A stretch of 29,456 nucleotides of DNA from positions 1 to 29,456 of the forward strand of contig WFSR01000060.1 in assembly GCA_015485895.1 (NCBI GenBank). The letters are read 5' to 3'. Below, in pieces: positions 23,933 to 29,456 of this stretch. The notes beneath the pieces are model-generated. The model was not told the origin of the DNA and did not search any database. It was given only the letters and a program-made list of their open reading frames with translations. The DNA comes from Candidatus Microgenomates bacterium (lineage in GTDB: Bacteria > Patescibacteriota > Microgenomatia > UBA12405 > UBA6130). Both the position numbers and the translations under genes were made by a program. Numbering within the stretch: position 1 is the stretch's first letter; the number at the start of each line of letters is the position of its first letter.

Positions 23933-24592
23933 TTATTTGTTGTTAGTTGCCAGTTGGCGCTGGATCTTCCTCCAGGTAGCCAACCAATCATTGGTTTGCC
24001 AAAGAGCCGAATTAAGGTAAACCAAATCGGCGCCCTGGCGGGCTAGTTGGGCAAAATACTGAGGCTTTACCCCACCATCAACGCCAATCAAAAATTTGGC
24101 CCCCAGTTGCTGGCGCCACTGGCGCAGCTCTGCCAGCCGGGAAAAAATTTGCGGGTGCAATTTTTGGCCGCTTTGGCCAGCGGGGACTCCCAGGAGAATA
24201 ATAACCTGAGAATTGAAAGCTGCCTCTTTTTGCAATTGATCCAGTGGAGTTGTCAACTCTAGGGCAAAACCAGTCTCAATCCCTTCAGCCAAGGTGCGTT
24301 CTACAAACTCAATTTGGCTGCCAACTGTTTCCACTTGGGCTACTAGCCGGTGGGGTAAAATTTGCTCGCAAGGCTGGACCCAACCGAAAGGATTAGCGAC
24401 CATCAGATGGCATTCAATATTGATATCTAATGATGGCCACTGATGCAATTGCTCTGGGCGGATAGTTTTTTGGCCAGCAAATTTGTCATCGACAAAATCA
24501 ATCTGAACCCATTTACTTCGCCCTGCTAAGAAAGCCAATTTTCTTAGCAAATCTTCTTCGGAAGCAGTTAAAATAGCGGGGATAATTTTCAT
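23933..24592 (-). CDS. rpe: Ribulose-phosphate 3-epimerase
   Basis: Interconverts ribulose 5-phosphate and xylulose 5-phosphate in the pentose phosphate pathway. The product of about 219 residues is a TIM barrel: KIIPAILTASEEDL start, metal-site VQIDFVDD, ECHLMVANPFGWV, GFALELTTPLDQL, and FLIGVDGGVKP with the catalytic aspartate. Several motifs are looser than in E. coli Rpe (for example VDFVDD for HxDVMDG; LNSALWQ in place of the SAIF-type phosphate-binding segment), so a related sugar-phosphate epimerase is possible. The ATG at 24590-24592 overlaps the gapA stop (TGATG). The last residues (QLATNNK) are encoded by an 'aactaacaacaaataac' repeat word, suggesting a rebuilt C terminus. Confidence 0.82.
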   Translation of the reverse strand: MKIIPAILTASEEDLLRKLAFLAGRSKWVQIDFVDDKFAGQKTIRPEQLHQWPSLDINIECHLMVANPFGWVQPCEQILPHRLVAQVETVGSQIEFVERTLAEGIETGFALELTTPLDQLQKEAAFNSQVIILLGVPAGQSGQKLHPQIFSRLAELRQWRQQLGAKFLIGVDGGVKPQYFAQLARQGADLVYLNSALWQTNDWLATWRKIQRQLATNNK

Positions 24593-25626
24593 CAAGAAGT
24601 TTGACCAACGAGAGAGGCCATTTCTAAGAGGCGACTGGAATAGCCATATTCATTATCATACCAAACAGCCAGATGAAGCATGTCGTCAGAAACCATTTGG
24701 GTCATAGGTAGATCAACAATACCAGAAGCAGAATTACCCAAGATATCATGAGAAACCAATGGCTCATAAGTTACTTTTAAGATCCCGACCAAACTACCGC
24801 TGGCAGCTTCAATTAGAGCCTGGTTGACGGCGTCGACGGTTGTTTTTTTATTGAGTTTGAAGACAAAATCAGCGTAAGAACCGCCGCTAACGGGTACTCG
24901 AATTGCTGAGGCGGCAAAACGCCCCTTAGCTTCCGGATAGGCGGCCACAACTGCTTGGGCAGCACCAGTCCCGGTAGGAACGATATTGATAGCCGCTGCC
25001 CGGGCCCGGCGCCAATCGGTATGGGAATCGTCTACTAACCTTTGGTTAGAAGTATAGGCATGAATAGTGGTCATCATTGCTTCTTGGAAACCGAATTTCT
25101 GATCAATGAGTTTAATGACCGGGGCAACAGCATTGGTAGTGCAAGAGCCATTGCTTAGAAGGGCCTCTCCGTGGTAACGGTCGGTATTGACACCCAAAAT
25201 ATAGACGGGAATTTTGATGTCTTTAGGTGGGGCGGAGAGGATAACTTTTTGGGCGCCCCCTTTAAAATGCGCCCGGGCACTTTGATCAAGAAAAACACCG
25301 GTCGATTCCAGGACAATCTCTACCTGATAGCGCCGCCAGCGGATTTTGCTAGGGTCCCGTTGGGCTAAAATTGGGAATTCTTCACCTCCTATTAAAAGAC
25401 GACCAATTTCATCACCTTCACGAGGAGCAATTGCCTTGATAATTGCCGGGAAGTGGCCATAATTGCTGTCATGGCGAAGGAGGTGAGCCCAACCTTCAGT
25501 AGGCATAGAACCCGATGTATTAATAGCTACAATGTCAATTTTATTGCGGTAATGTTCCCACCAACTACGGAAGGTAATCCGCCCAATCCGCCCAAAACCG
25601 TTAATGGCTACCTTCAGCTTATTCAT
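24592..25626 (-). CDS. gapA: Glyceraldehyde-3-phosphate dehydrogenase
   Basis: Phosphorylating GAPDH of glycolysis/gluconeogenesis, 344 residues. The dinucleotide fold starts INGFGRIGR. The catalytic cysteine is C162 in SNGSCTTN, and the histidine lies further on near HAYTSNQ. VPTGTGAAQAV and VWYDNEYGYSSRLLEM are typical. After the second strand the protein reads AINTSGS, where NAD-specific enzymes usually have an aspartate (NDLTD), so it may also accept NADP; this is inference. It is first in an operon with rpe (TGATG overlap) and has a near-consensus leaderless promoter. Confidence 0.96.
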   Translation of the reverse strand: MNKLKVAINGFGRIGRITFRSWWEHYRNKIDIVAINTSGSMPTEGWAHLLRHDSNYGHFPAIIKAIAPREGDEIGRLLIGGEEFPILAQRDPSKIRWRRYQVEIVLESTGVFLDQSARAHFKGGAQKVILSAPPKDIKIPVYILGVNTDRYHGEALLSNGSCTTNAVAPVIKLIDQKFGFQEAMMTTIHAYTSNQRLVDDSHTDWRRARAAAINIVPTGTGAAQAVVAAYPEAKGRFAASAIRVPVSGGSYADFVFKLNKKTTVDAVNQALIEAASGSLVGILKVTYEPLVSHDILGNSASGIVDLPMTQMVSDDMLHLAVWYDNEYGYSSRLLEMASLVGQTS

Positions 25627-25632
25627 TATCTC

Positions 25633-25661
25633 AGTTTAATCATCCCCCACTTGGCTGTCAA
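25633..25661 (-). promoter_or_regulatory. Near-consensus leaderless promoter of gapA-rpe
   Basis: On the minus strand TTGACA (25656-25661), exactly 17 nt, TAAACT (25633-25638), then GAGATA and the ATG. The start codon is where transcription should begin; there is no space for a Shine-Dalgarno. Confidence 0.85.
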
Positions 25662-25674
25662 GACTAACGTCAAC

Positions 25675-25980
25675 CGCCAACTACCAACTGACAACAAACA
25701 ACAGGCAACAATAAATTCCAAGCACCAAATCTTAAACAAATCCTAATTACCAAATGAACAAATGACCAAAACAAAAGAAAGATGACAAAAATGTTTTGAA
25801 CATTTGAATTTTGAGCATTTGATATTGCCTGCCCCGATGAATGTCGGGGTTTAGGATTTGGGTTATTAGGATTTAGAGTTTATTATTCCTAGTTCCTCCA
25901 ACCTAGTTCCTAGTTCCTTTTTTTAACTTTCCACTTAGACTTCTTTTTCGCTTTACACTTAAACTTTTCACTTTCTAATA
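25675..25980. repeat. Intergenic foldback element and word repeats
   Basis: 25675-25710 is a CAACTACCAACTGACAAC-type word block, the inverted counterpart of the one at the end of rpe. 25706-25880 is a foldback of the 23S-insertion family: AATTCCAAGCACC, AAATCCTAATTACC, AAATGACCAAAAC, then the other arm ending GGATTTGGGTTATTAGG, with a GC hairpin CCCCGATGAATGTCGGGG near 25831. 25886-25980 is CCTAGTTCCTAGTTCC and TTTCACTTTC words. No ORF is credible. Confidence 0.75.
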
Positions 25981-26004
25981 TTTTAATTATGCTATTATAG
26001 GAAA

Positions 26005-26547
26005 ATGAAACGAGTTACAATTTTTGGCTTCGCTGATGCTAAACCCTCCAGCCCAGAATATCGCCAGGCCTTCTCAACCAGTCGGCTTTTGGCTAAGCAT
26101 GGCTTCACTATTGTTGATGGCGGCGGGCCAGGAATTATGCAAGCCGCCTCAAAAGGAGCCAAAGCTGGTGGAGGCAAAACCATCGGCGTTACCTTTCATC
26201 CCCACGATATGCCTTTCTTTGAAGGCCGCGATCCTGCCAACCCTCTCGATAAAGTTATCATTACCAAAAATTATTTCGAACGCACTTTAAAACTTTTGGA
26301 GCTCGGCAAAGCTTACCTAATTTTTAACGGCGGCACCGGAACAGTATCAGAGTTCGGCATGGCCTGGGGTTTAGCACGACTTCACTTTGGCCACCACCGC
26401 CCCCTCATTCTCTTTGGTCGTTGGTGGCAGACTATTATGCACACTTTCATTAAAAATATGCACATTCGCCCTAAAGCACGCCAAGTATACCGAGTCGTAG
26501 ATAGCCCTCAGGGGGCTTTACAAGCAGTGGAGGAATTGCTATCATGA
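26005..26547 (+). CDS. LOG-family (lysine decarboxylase-like) nucleotide-binding protein
   Basis: A 180-residue Rossmann-fold protein of the TIGR00730/LOG family, whose known members are cytokinin-activating phosphoribohydrolases or nucleotide 5'-monophosphate hydrolases. It shows VDGGGPGIMQAASKGAKAGGG and IFNGGTGTVSEFGMAW, the second corresponding to the PGGxGTxxE motif with Asn for Pro and the glutamate kept. The arginine preceding it in ITKNYFERTLKLL is also typical. The exact substrate is unknown. An extended -10 (TGCTATTAT, 25990-25998) ends 6 nt before the ATG. The stop overlaps the next start (ATGA). Confidence 0.88.
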   Translation: MKRVTIFGFADAKPSSPEYRQAFSTSRLLAKHGFTIVDGGGPGIMQAASKGAKAGGGKTIGVTFHPHDMPFFEGRDPANPLDKVIITKNYFERTLKLLELGKAYLIFNGGTGTVSEFGMAWGLARLHFGHHRPLILFGRWWQTIMHTFIKNMHIRPKARQVYRVVDSPQGALQAVEELLS

Positions 26548-27002
26548 TTAAAATGGTAAACAAATGGATGCCCAATCTCAACATCGGAAAGACAAAATTA
26601 ATTTGGTTCGCAGCTATTTTACTTTTGGTCATTATTGGAAGTGAGTTAATAATAGTCCACCAGAAAAGAACTCCCCAAAGGGTTAGTATTTTACGGCCAA
26701 CACTTTCACAAGGGGACAAGGAAAAAATTCACCAAAATCAAATCCGGCAAAAGAGAGCCTTTTTAGTCGATATAAAAACAAACGGTTTTTCTCCTGCTAA
26801 AGTGAACTTAGCTTTGGGAGGGGTAGTCACTTGGAAAAACAGCGCCGCGAAAGAGTGCTGGCTAACAGGTTACGGTTGGCATTGGCCTATCCGTCATCCT
26901 CTTAAAAAAGGCGGTCATTTTTCCCAAGAGTTTGATCGTCCTGGCCAGTTTGTTTACGGGTGCCGCGGCTGGCCCATTAAGGGCATTATCAATGTCCATT
27001 AA
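26544..27002 (+). CDS. Membrane-anchored cupredoxin-like protein lacking copper ligands
   Basis: A 152-residue protein with one membrane anchor (about residues 18-38), a charged linker, and a C-terminal plastocyanin-like domain: NGFSPAKVNLALGGVVTWKN, a middle GGHFSQEFDRPGQFVYGC and a final strand GIINVH. In copper-binding relatives the ligands are His (after the TWxN strand), then Cys-x-x-His and Met. Here those places read C (KECWL), Cys (YGC), Trp (CRGW) and Ile (PIKG), so a type-1 copper site cannot form. The two cysteines may make a disulfide. Function unknown. It overlaps the LOG gene by 4 nt (ATGA). Confidence 0.72.
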   Translation: MIKMVNKWMPNLNIGKTKLIWFAAILLLVIIGSELIIVHQKRTPQRVSILRPTLSQGDKEKIHQNQIRQKRAFLVDIKTNGFSPAKVNLALGGVVTWKNSAAKECWLTGYGWHWPIRHPLKKGGHFSQEFDRPGQFVYGCRGWPIKGIINVH

Positions 27003-27088
27003 AATTACTTTTAACATTAATCCTGTTTCTAAAAACCAAGAAATTTTCTATTGGTTTAGATGATTAAATACTTTGGTAAAAAGATAAG

Positions 27089-27409
27089 GTGAATAAAATT
27101 AACGAAAACACCGAAGCTGCTTTAACTTATCTGGTGGGATTTTTTACAGGTATTTTTTTCCTTTTAGTTGAAAAAAAATCGCCATTCATCCGTTTCCACG
27201 CTTGGCAGTCAACTATTACCTTTGGTCTCTTGCTAGTAATCTATATTATTCTTGGTTTCTTGCCTATCTTTGGCGCTTTTCTGGCCAACCTTCTCGATTT
27301 GGTAGGGCTTGTTCTCTGGCTCTTTTTAATGTGGAAAGCTTATCAAGGAGAGCAATATCACCTCCCCTATCTTGGCAACCTAGCTGAAAAGCAATTAAAA
27401 AAAGAGTGA
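27089..27409 (+). CDS. Small multi-pass membrane protein (DUF4870/Tic20-like)
   Basis: A 106-residue protein with three hydrophobic segments (about 13-28, 44-64 and 67-85) and the family-like features FIRFHAWQS after the first segment and WKAYQGEQYHLPYLGNLAEK at the end. This arrangement is that of DUF4870 proteins, common in bacteria with no assigned function. The start is GTG at 27089; no Shine-Dalgarno, with a weak TAAAAA box 6 nt upstream. The stop is one base before the enolase ATG, so the two are translated together. Confidence 0.75.
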   Translation: MNKINENTEAALTYLVGFFTGIFFLLVEKKSPFIRFHAWQSTITFGLLLVIYIILGFLPIFGAFLANLLDLVGLVLWLFLMWKAYQGEQYHLPYLGNLAEKQLKKE

Positions 27410-27410
27410 C

Positions 27411-28661
27411 ATGCCTAAAATTATCAAGGTAACCGGCAATTGGCTCCTTAATTCCCGAGGTATCCCTACAATAAAAGCCGTGGTATACCTCAGTGATGGT
27501 AACCGAGGAGAGGCTAGCATCCCCAGAGGAGCATCGCGCGGGAAACACGAAGCACAAGACTTACGCGATCATAACCCCCATTGCTGGCAAGGCCAGGGTG
27601 TCCAAAAAGCTCTAAAAAACATTCATCAATTAGCAGCCATACTGCGCGGACGGAAACTGCATCCCGATAAGCTCGACCAGTTACTAATCGTCAGCGACGG
27701 AACTCCTAACAAAAGTCGCCTTGGCGCCAACACTCTCCTGGCTATTTCCTTAGCCACAGCCCGGGCAGCGGCGGCGGCGGCGCAACTTCCCCTTTATCGT
27801 TGGATCAACACATTCTACTTCCCGGAAACAAAACTAGCCAAGCTACCCACACCTCTTTTCAATTTCATCAATGGCGGCCAACATGCCTTCCCCGGTCCTG
27901 ACTTCCAGGAGTTTATGATCGTGCCTCGCCCGCGAATAACCATTGCCAAACAGCTAATGACCGCTAGCGATGTTTACTTCCAATTAAAAGAAATGTTGCG
28001 CCGCCGCCGCTGGCCGACCACGGTAGGTGACGAGGGAGGTTTCGCCCCTCCAGTAAACCATAATGAAGAAGCTATCGAACTCCTCCTGGCGGCCATCGAA
28101 ACCGCCGGTTACCAGCCCGGGCAGGATTTTGCCTTAGCTATCGATGCTGCCGCTAGCCAACTCTACCGGGCTGGCCGCTATTGGCTCCGCCGTGAGGGGA
28201 GGCAACTACCAGCGGCAAAACTTCATCAGCTTTACCAAAAGTGGGCTCAAAAATACCCCCTGGCTATTCTCGAAGACGGTTTCGACGAAGAAGCTTGGCA
28301 GGACTTCCACGAGCTAACCCACCAGTTAGGCCAGAAAATAAAAATTGTCGGCGATGACCTCTACACCACCAACATCCAGCGCCTTGAAAAGGGACTCCAA
28401 TTACAAGCTACCAATGCCGTCTTGGTCAAACCTAACCAAATCGGCACTCTAAAAGAAACGGTAGCCTTTATAAAATTAGCCCGGCAAAACCAACAAACTA
28501 TTATTATCTCCCACCGTTCCGGGGAAACGTGCGATAGTTTCATTGCCGACCTTGCCGTTGCCGTCCAGGCCGACTATATCAAAGCTGGGGCTCTAGCCCG
28601 GAGCGAACGGTTAGCAAAATACAACCGCCTCCTGGCTATCGAGCGCCAGTTGGCGGTTTAA
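27411..28661 (+). CDS. eno: Enolase (phosphopyruvate hydratase)
   Basis: Converts 2-phosphoglycerate to phosphoenolpyruvate. The 416-residue protein keeps the working residues: NGGQHA histidine, QEFMI glutamate, GDEGG catalytic glutamate, magnesium ligands in AIDAAAS, LEDGFDE and GDDLY, catalytic lysine in LVKPNQIG, ISHRSGET, and the second lysine in IKAGALARSER. The mobile loop reads PRGASRGKHE where most enolases have PSGASTGxxE, and the protein stops sooner after the RLLAIE helix than E. coli enolase (about 430 residues). It is translated behind the small membrane protein gene (one-base gap) and ends convergently with hsp20. Confidence 0.95.
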   Translation: MPKIIKVTGNWLLNSRGIPTIKAVVYLSDGNRGEASIPRGASRGKHEAQDLRDHNPHCWQGQGVQKALKNIHQLAAILRGRKLHPDKLDQLLIVSDGTPNKSRLGANTLLAISLATARAAAAAAQLPLYRWINTFYFPETKLAKLPTPLFNFINGGQHAFPGPDFQEFMIVPRPRITIAKQLMTASDVYFQLKEMLRRRRWPTTVGDEGGFAPPVNHNEEAIELLLAAIETAGYQPGQDFALAIDAAASQLYRAGRYWLRREGRQLPAAKLHQLYQKWAQKYPLAILEDGFDEEAWQDFHELTHQLGQKIKIVGDDLYTTNIQRLEKGLQLQATNAVLVKPNQIGTLKETVAFIKLARQNQQTIIISHRSGETCDSFIADLAVAVQADYIKAGALARSERLAKYNRLLAIERQLAV

Positions 28662-28682
28662 AATTACCCCTTTCCCTCAGCC

Positions 28683-29102
28683 TTAGTGCGCTTTTATGGC
28701 AATTTTCTTCGGCTTTGCTTCCTCAGCCTTAGGCAAGGTTATCGTCAAAACGCCATTTTTAAGCTCCGCCTTGGCTTGATCCGGCTTTATGGGACAAGGG
28801 ATAGTAGTGGTATAGATATAACGCGCCTGCCGAGCTTGGCGATAAACAATCTTTTTCTTGTCCTTCTTTTCCTCAGTTTCTTTATGCTCGGCTTTGACAG
28901 TCAAGGTTCGACCTTCGAGACTAATATCAATCTCTTTCTCCTCAACTCCCGGCACATTGGCTTTCACCACCAAAGCATCGTCAGTCTCGTACACTGTCAT
29001 CCCTTCACCGGCCTCAGCCCAATCCTCATCTTCTTCTAATGACCAAGGTAAGCGGCTCCAAGCTCGGGCCAAGCTAAACGGATCCCATTTAACTACCGCC
29101 AT
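28683..29102 (-). CDS. Small heat-shock protein Hsp20
   Basis: ATP-independent holdase with an alpha-crystallin domain. The 139-residue protein has a short N-terminal arm (VVKWDPFSLARAWSRLPW), the core ADDALVVKANVPGVEEKEIDISLEGRTLTVKAEHKETEE, and the family motif AELKNGVLTITLPKAEE; the C-terminal IxI is approximated by KIAIKA. The ATG at 29100-29102 is chosen because GGAGG lies about 8 nt upstream; a GTG three codons earlier overlaps that site. Transcription is from a consensus promoter carrying a CIRCE-like repeat, so control by HrcA is likely. Confidence 0.94.
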   Translation of the reverse strand: MAVVKWDPFSLARAWSRLPWSLEEDEDWAEAGEGMTVYETDDALVVKANVPGVEEKEIDISLEGRTLTVKAEHKETEEKKDKKKIVYRQARQARYIYTTTIPCPIKPDQAKAELKNGVLTITLPKAEEAKPKKIAIKAH

Positions 29103-29121
29103 TTTCTTCACCTCCTTTCCT

Positions 29122-29148
29122 TTAGCACTTCTTTAACCCCTTTGCTAA
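29122..29148. promoter_or_regulatory. CIRCE-like operator (HrcA site) of hsp20
   Basis: TTAGCACTT-N9-CTTTGCTAA. CIRCE is TTAGCACTC-N9-GAGTGCTAA: the left half matches 8 of 9, the right half 6 of 9, and the 9-9-9 spacing is exact. It lies just downstream of the -10 box, over the expected start of transcription, the usual place for HrcA repression. Confidence 0.7.
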
Positions 29149-29152
29149 TCCC

Positions 29153-29182
29153 ATTATAAAAAGCTGCTAGTCGATTTGTCAA
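29153..29182 (-). promoter_or_regulatory. Sigma-70 promoter of hsp20
   Basis: On the minus strand TTGACA (29177-29182), 18-nt spacer, TATAAT (29153-29158): both boxes match consensus completely. The 5' UTR is about 45 nt and includes the CIRCE-like operator and a strong Shine-Dalgarno. Confidence 0.85.
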
Positions 29183-29189
29183 GGGAGCA

Positions 29190-29296
29190 TTGTGCCCTGT
29201 CCAGGCGTCGAGTGCCCATCCGCCTCTGTCAGCTGGCGGAGGCAACTTACAGAGGAGCACTTTTCTAGATCTTTAGTGGCGAGTTGCCAGGCACAA
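29190..29296. repeat. Foldback element at the right end
   Basis: Outer arms TTGTGCC (29190-29196) and GGCACAA (29290-29296), and inner arms CCTCTGT (29223-29229) and ACAGAGG (29249-29255) around a CAGCTGGCGGA block related to the 16-bp palindrome. It stands directly before the palindrome at 29311, making a string of foldbacks. No ORF. Confidence 0.65.
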
Positions 29297-29310
29297 AAAC
29301 TGTCAAAAAT

Positions 29311-29365
29311 CCCGAGGTGCGTAGTGTATTGCACCTCCGAGGTGTAACACCCTTCGCACCTCGGG
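29311..29365. repeat. Compound palindrome at the junction
   Basis: Outer arms CCCGAGGTGCG (29311-29321) and CGCACCTCGGG (29355-29365) enclose a second palindrome CACCTCCGAGGTG (29332-29344). This resembles REP-type hairpins recognised by single-strand transposases, but no such transposase is in the window. Confidence 0.75.
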
Positions 29366-29456
29366 AGACGTCGTAAAATAGTGTATCAGCAATAGAAAGA
29401 GAGGTCAGCCATCAGACAGCCCTGACGTTCCGCCATCTGCCAACTGGCGGAGGCGG
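29332..29456. repeat. Direct terminal repeat, right copy
   Basis: Identical to 1-125. It continues into the first part of the dispersed structured repeat and stops within its GGCGGAGGCGG block. Confidence 0.95.

Overview
The window looks like a piece of a small bacterial chromosome from the Candidate Phyla Radiation (Patescibacteria; the secreted and pilin-like families lean towards Microgenomates, at modest confidence). The reasons are: a 23S rRNA gene swollen by an intron and many insertions, tRNA-Ala encoded with CCA, two small T4SS-pilin-like membrane proteins, a secreted protein of a type common in that group, a sparse set of housekeeping genes, and promoters placed so close to start codons that many mRNAs should be leaderless. 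Apart from the endonuclease ORFs in the 23S gene, no phage, plasmid or transposase gene is visible.

Layout. 312-4574 (+): site-2 protease RseP, a membrane-anchored clan-A glycoside hydrolase, and a coiled-coil/SpoIID lytic enzyme, i.e. envelope functions. 4561-17105 (all -): in transcription order malic enzyme, a methyltransferase, tRNA-Arg, primase DnaG, sigma factor RpoD, then a strong promoter driving tRNA-Ala, 23S and 5S rRNA, followed at 40 nt by ribosomal protein S1 and elongation factor P. No 16S gene is linked. 17106-19785: a repeat-rich spacer, a KH/R3H (Jag-type) RNA-binding protein, a divergent pair of pilin-like genes, YidD and UppS. 19793-21753 (-): groES-groEL. 22241-23675 (+): a membrane protein of unknown function and a secreted beta-rich protein. 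23933-25626 (-): gapA-rpe. 26005-28661 (+): a LOG-family protein, a cupredoxin-like protein that has lost its copper ligands, a small membrane protein and enolase. 28683-29102 (-): Hsp20 behind a promoter carrying a CIRCE-like operator.

The most remarkable object is the 23S rRNA gene (about 6459-11809, minus strand). It spans about 5.35 kb, and subtracting the insertions leaves about 2.9 kb, a normal 23S length. It holds a group I intron with a LAGLIDADG endonuclease at the same site used by the I-CreI intron, a long hairpin whose loop is a GIY-YIG nuclease ORF, and seven modular foldback elements. Six of the seven are bounded by matching GC-rich palindromes that covary between their two ends. 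Relatives of these foldbacks lie between genes. The 5S RNA also carries an extra hairpin.

The first and last 125 bases are identical and in direct orientation. They lie in a dispersed structured repeat that has another copy at about 21890, so the apparent circularity is most simply an assembly stop at a repeat rather than a real 29-kb circle.
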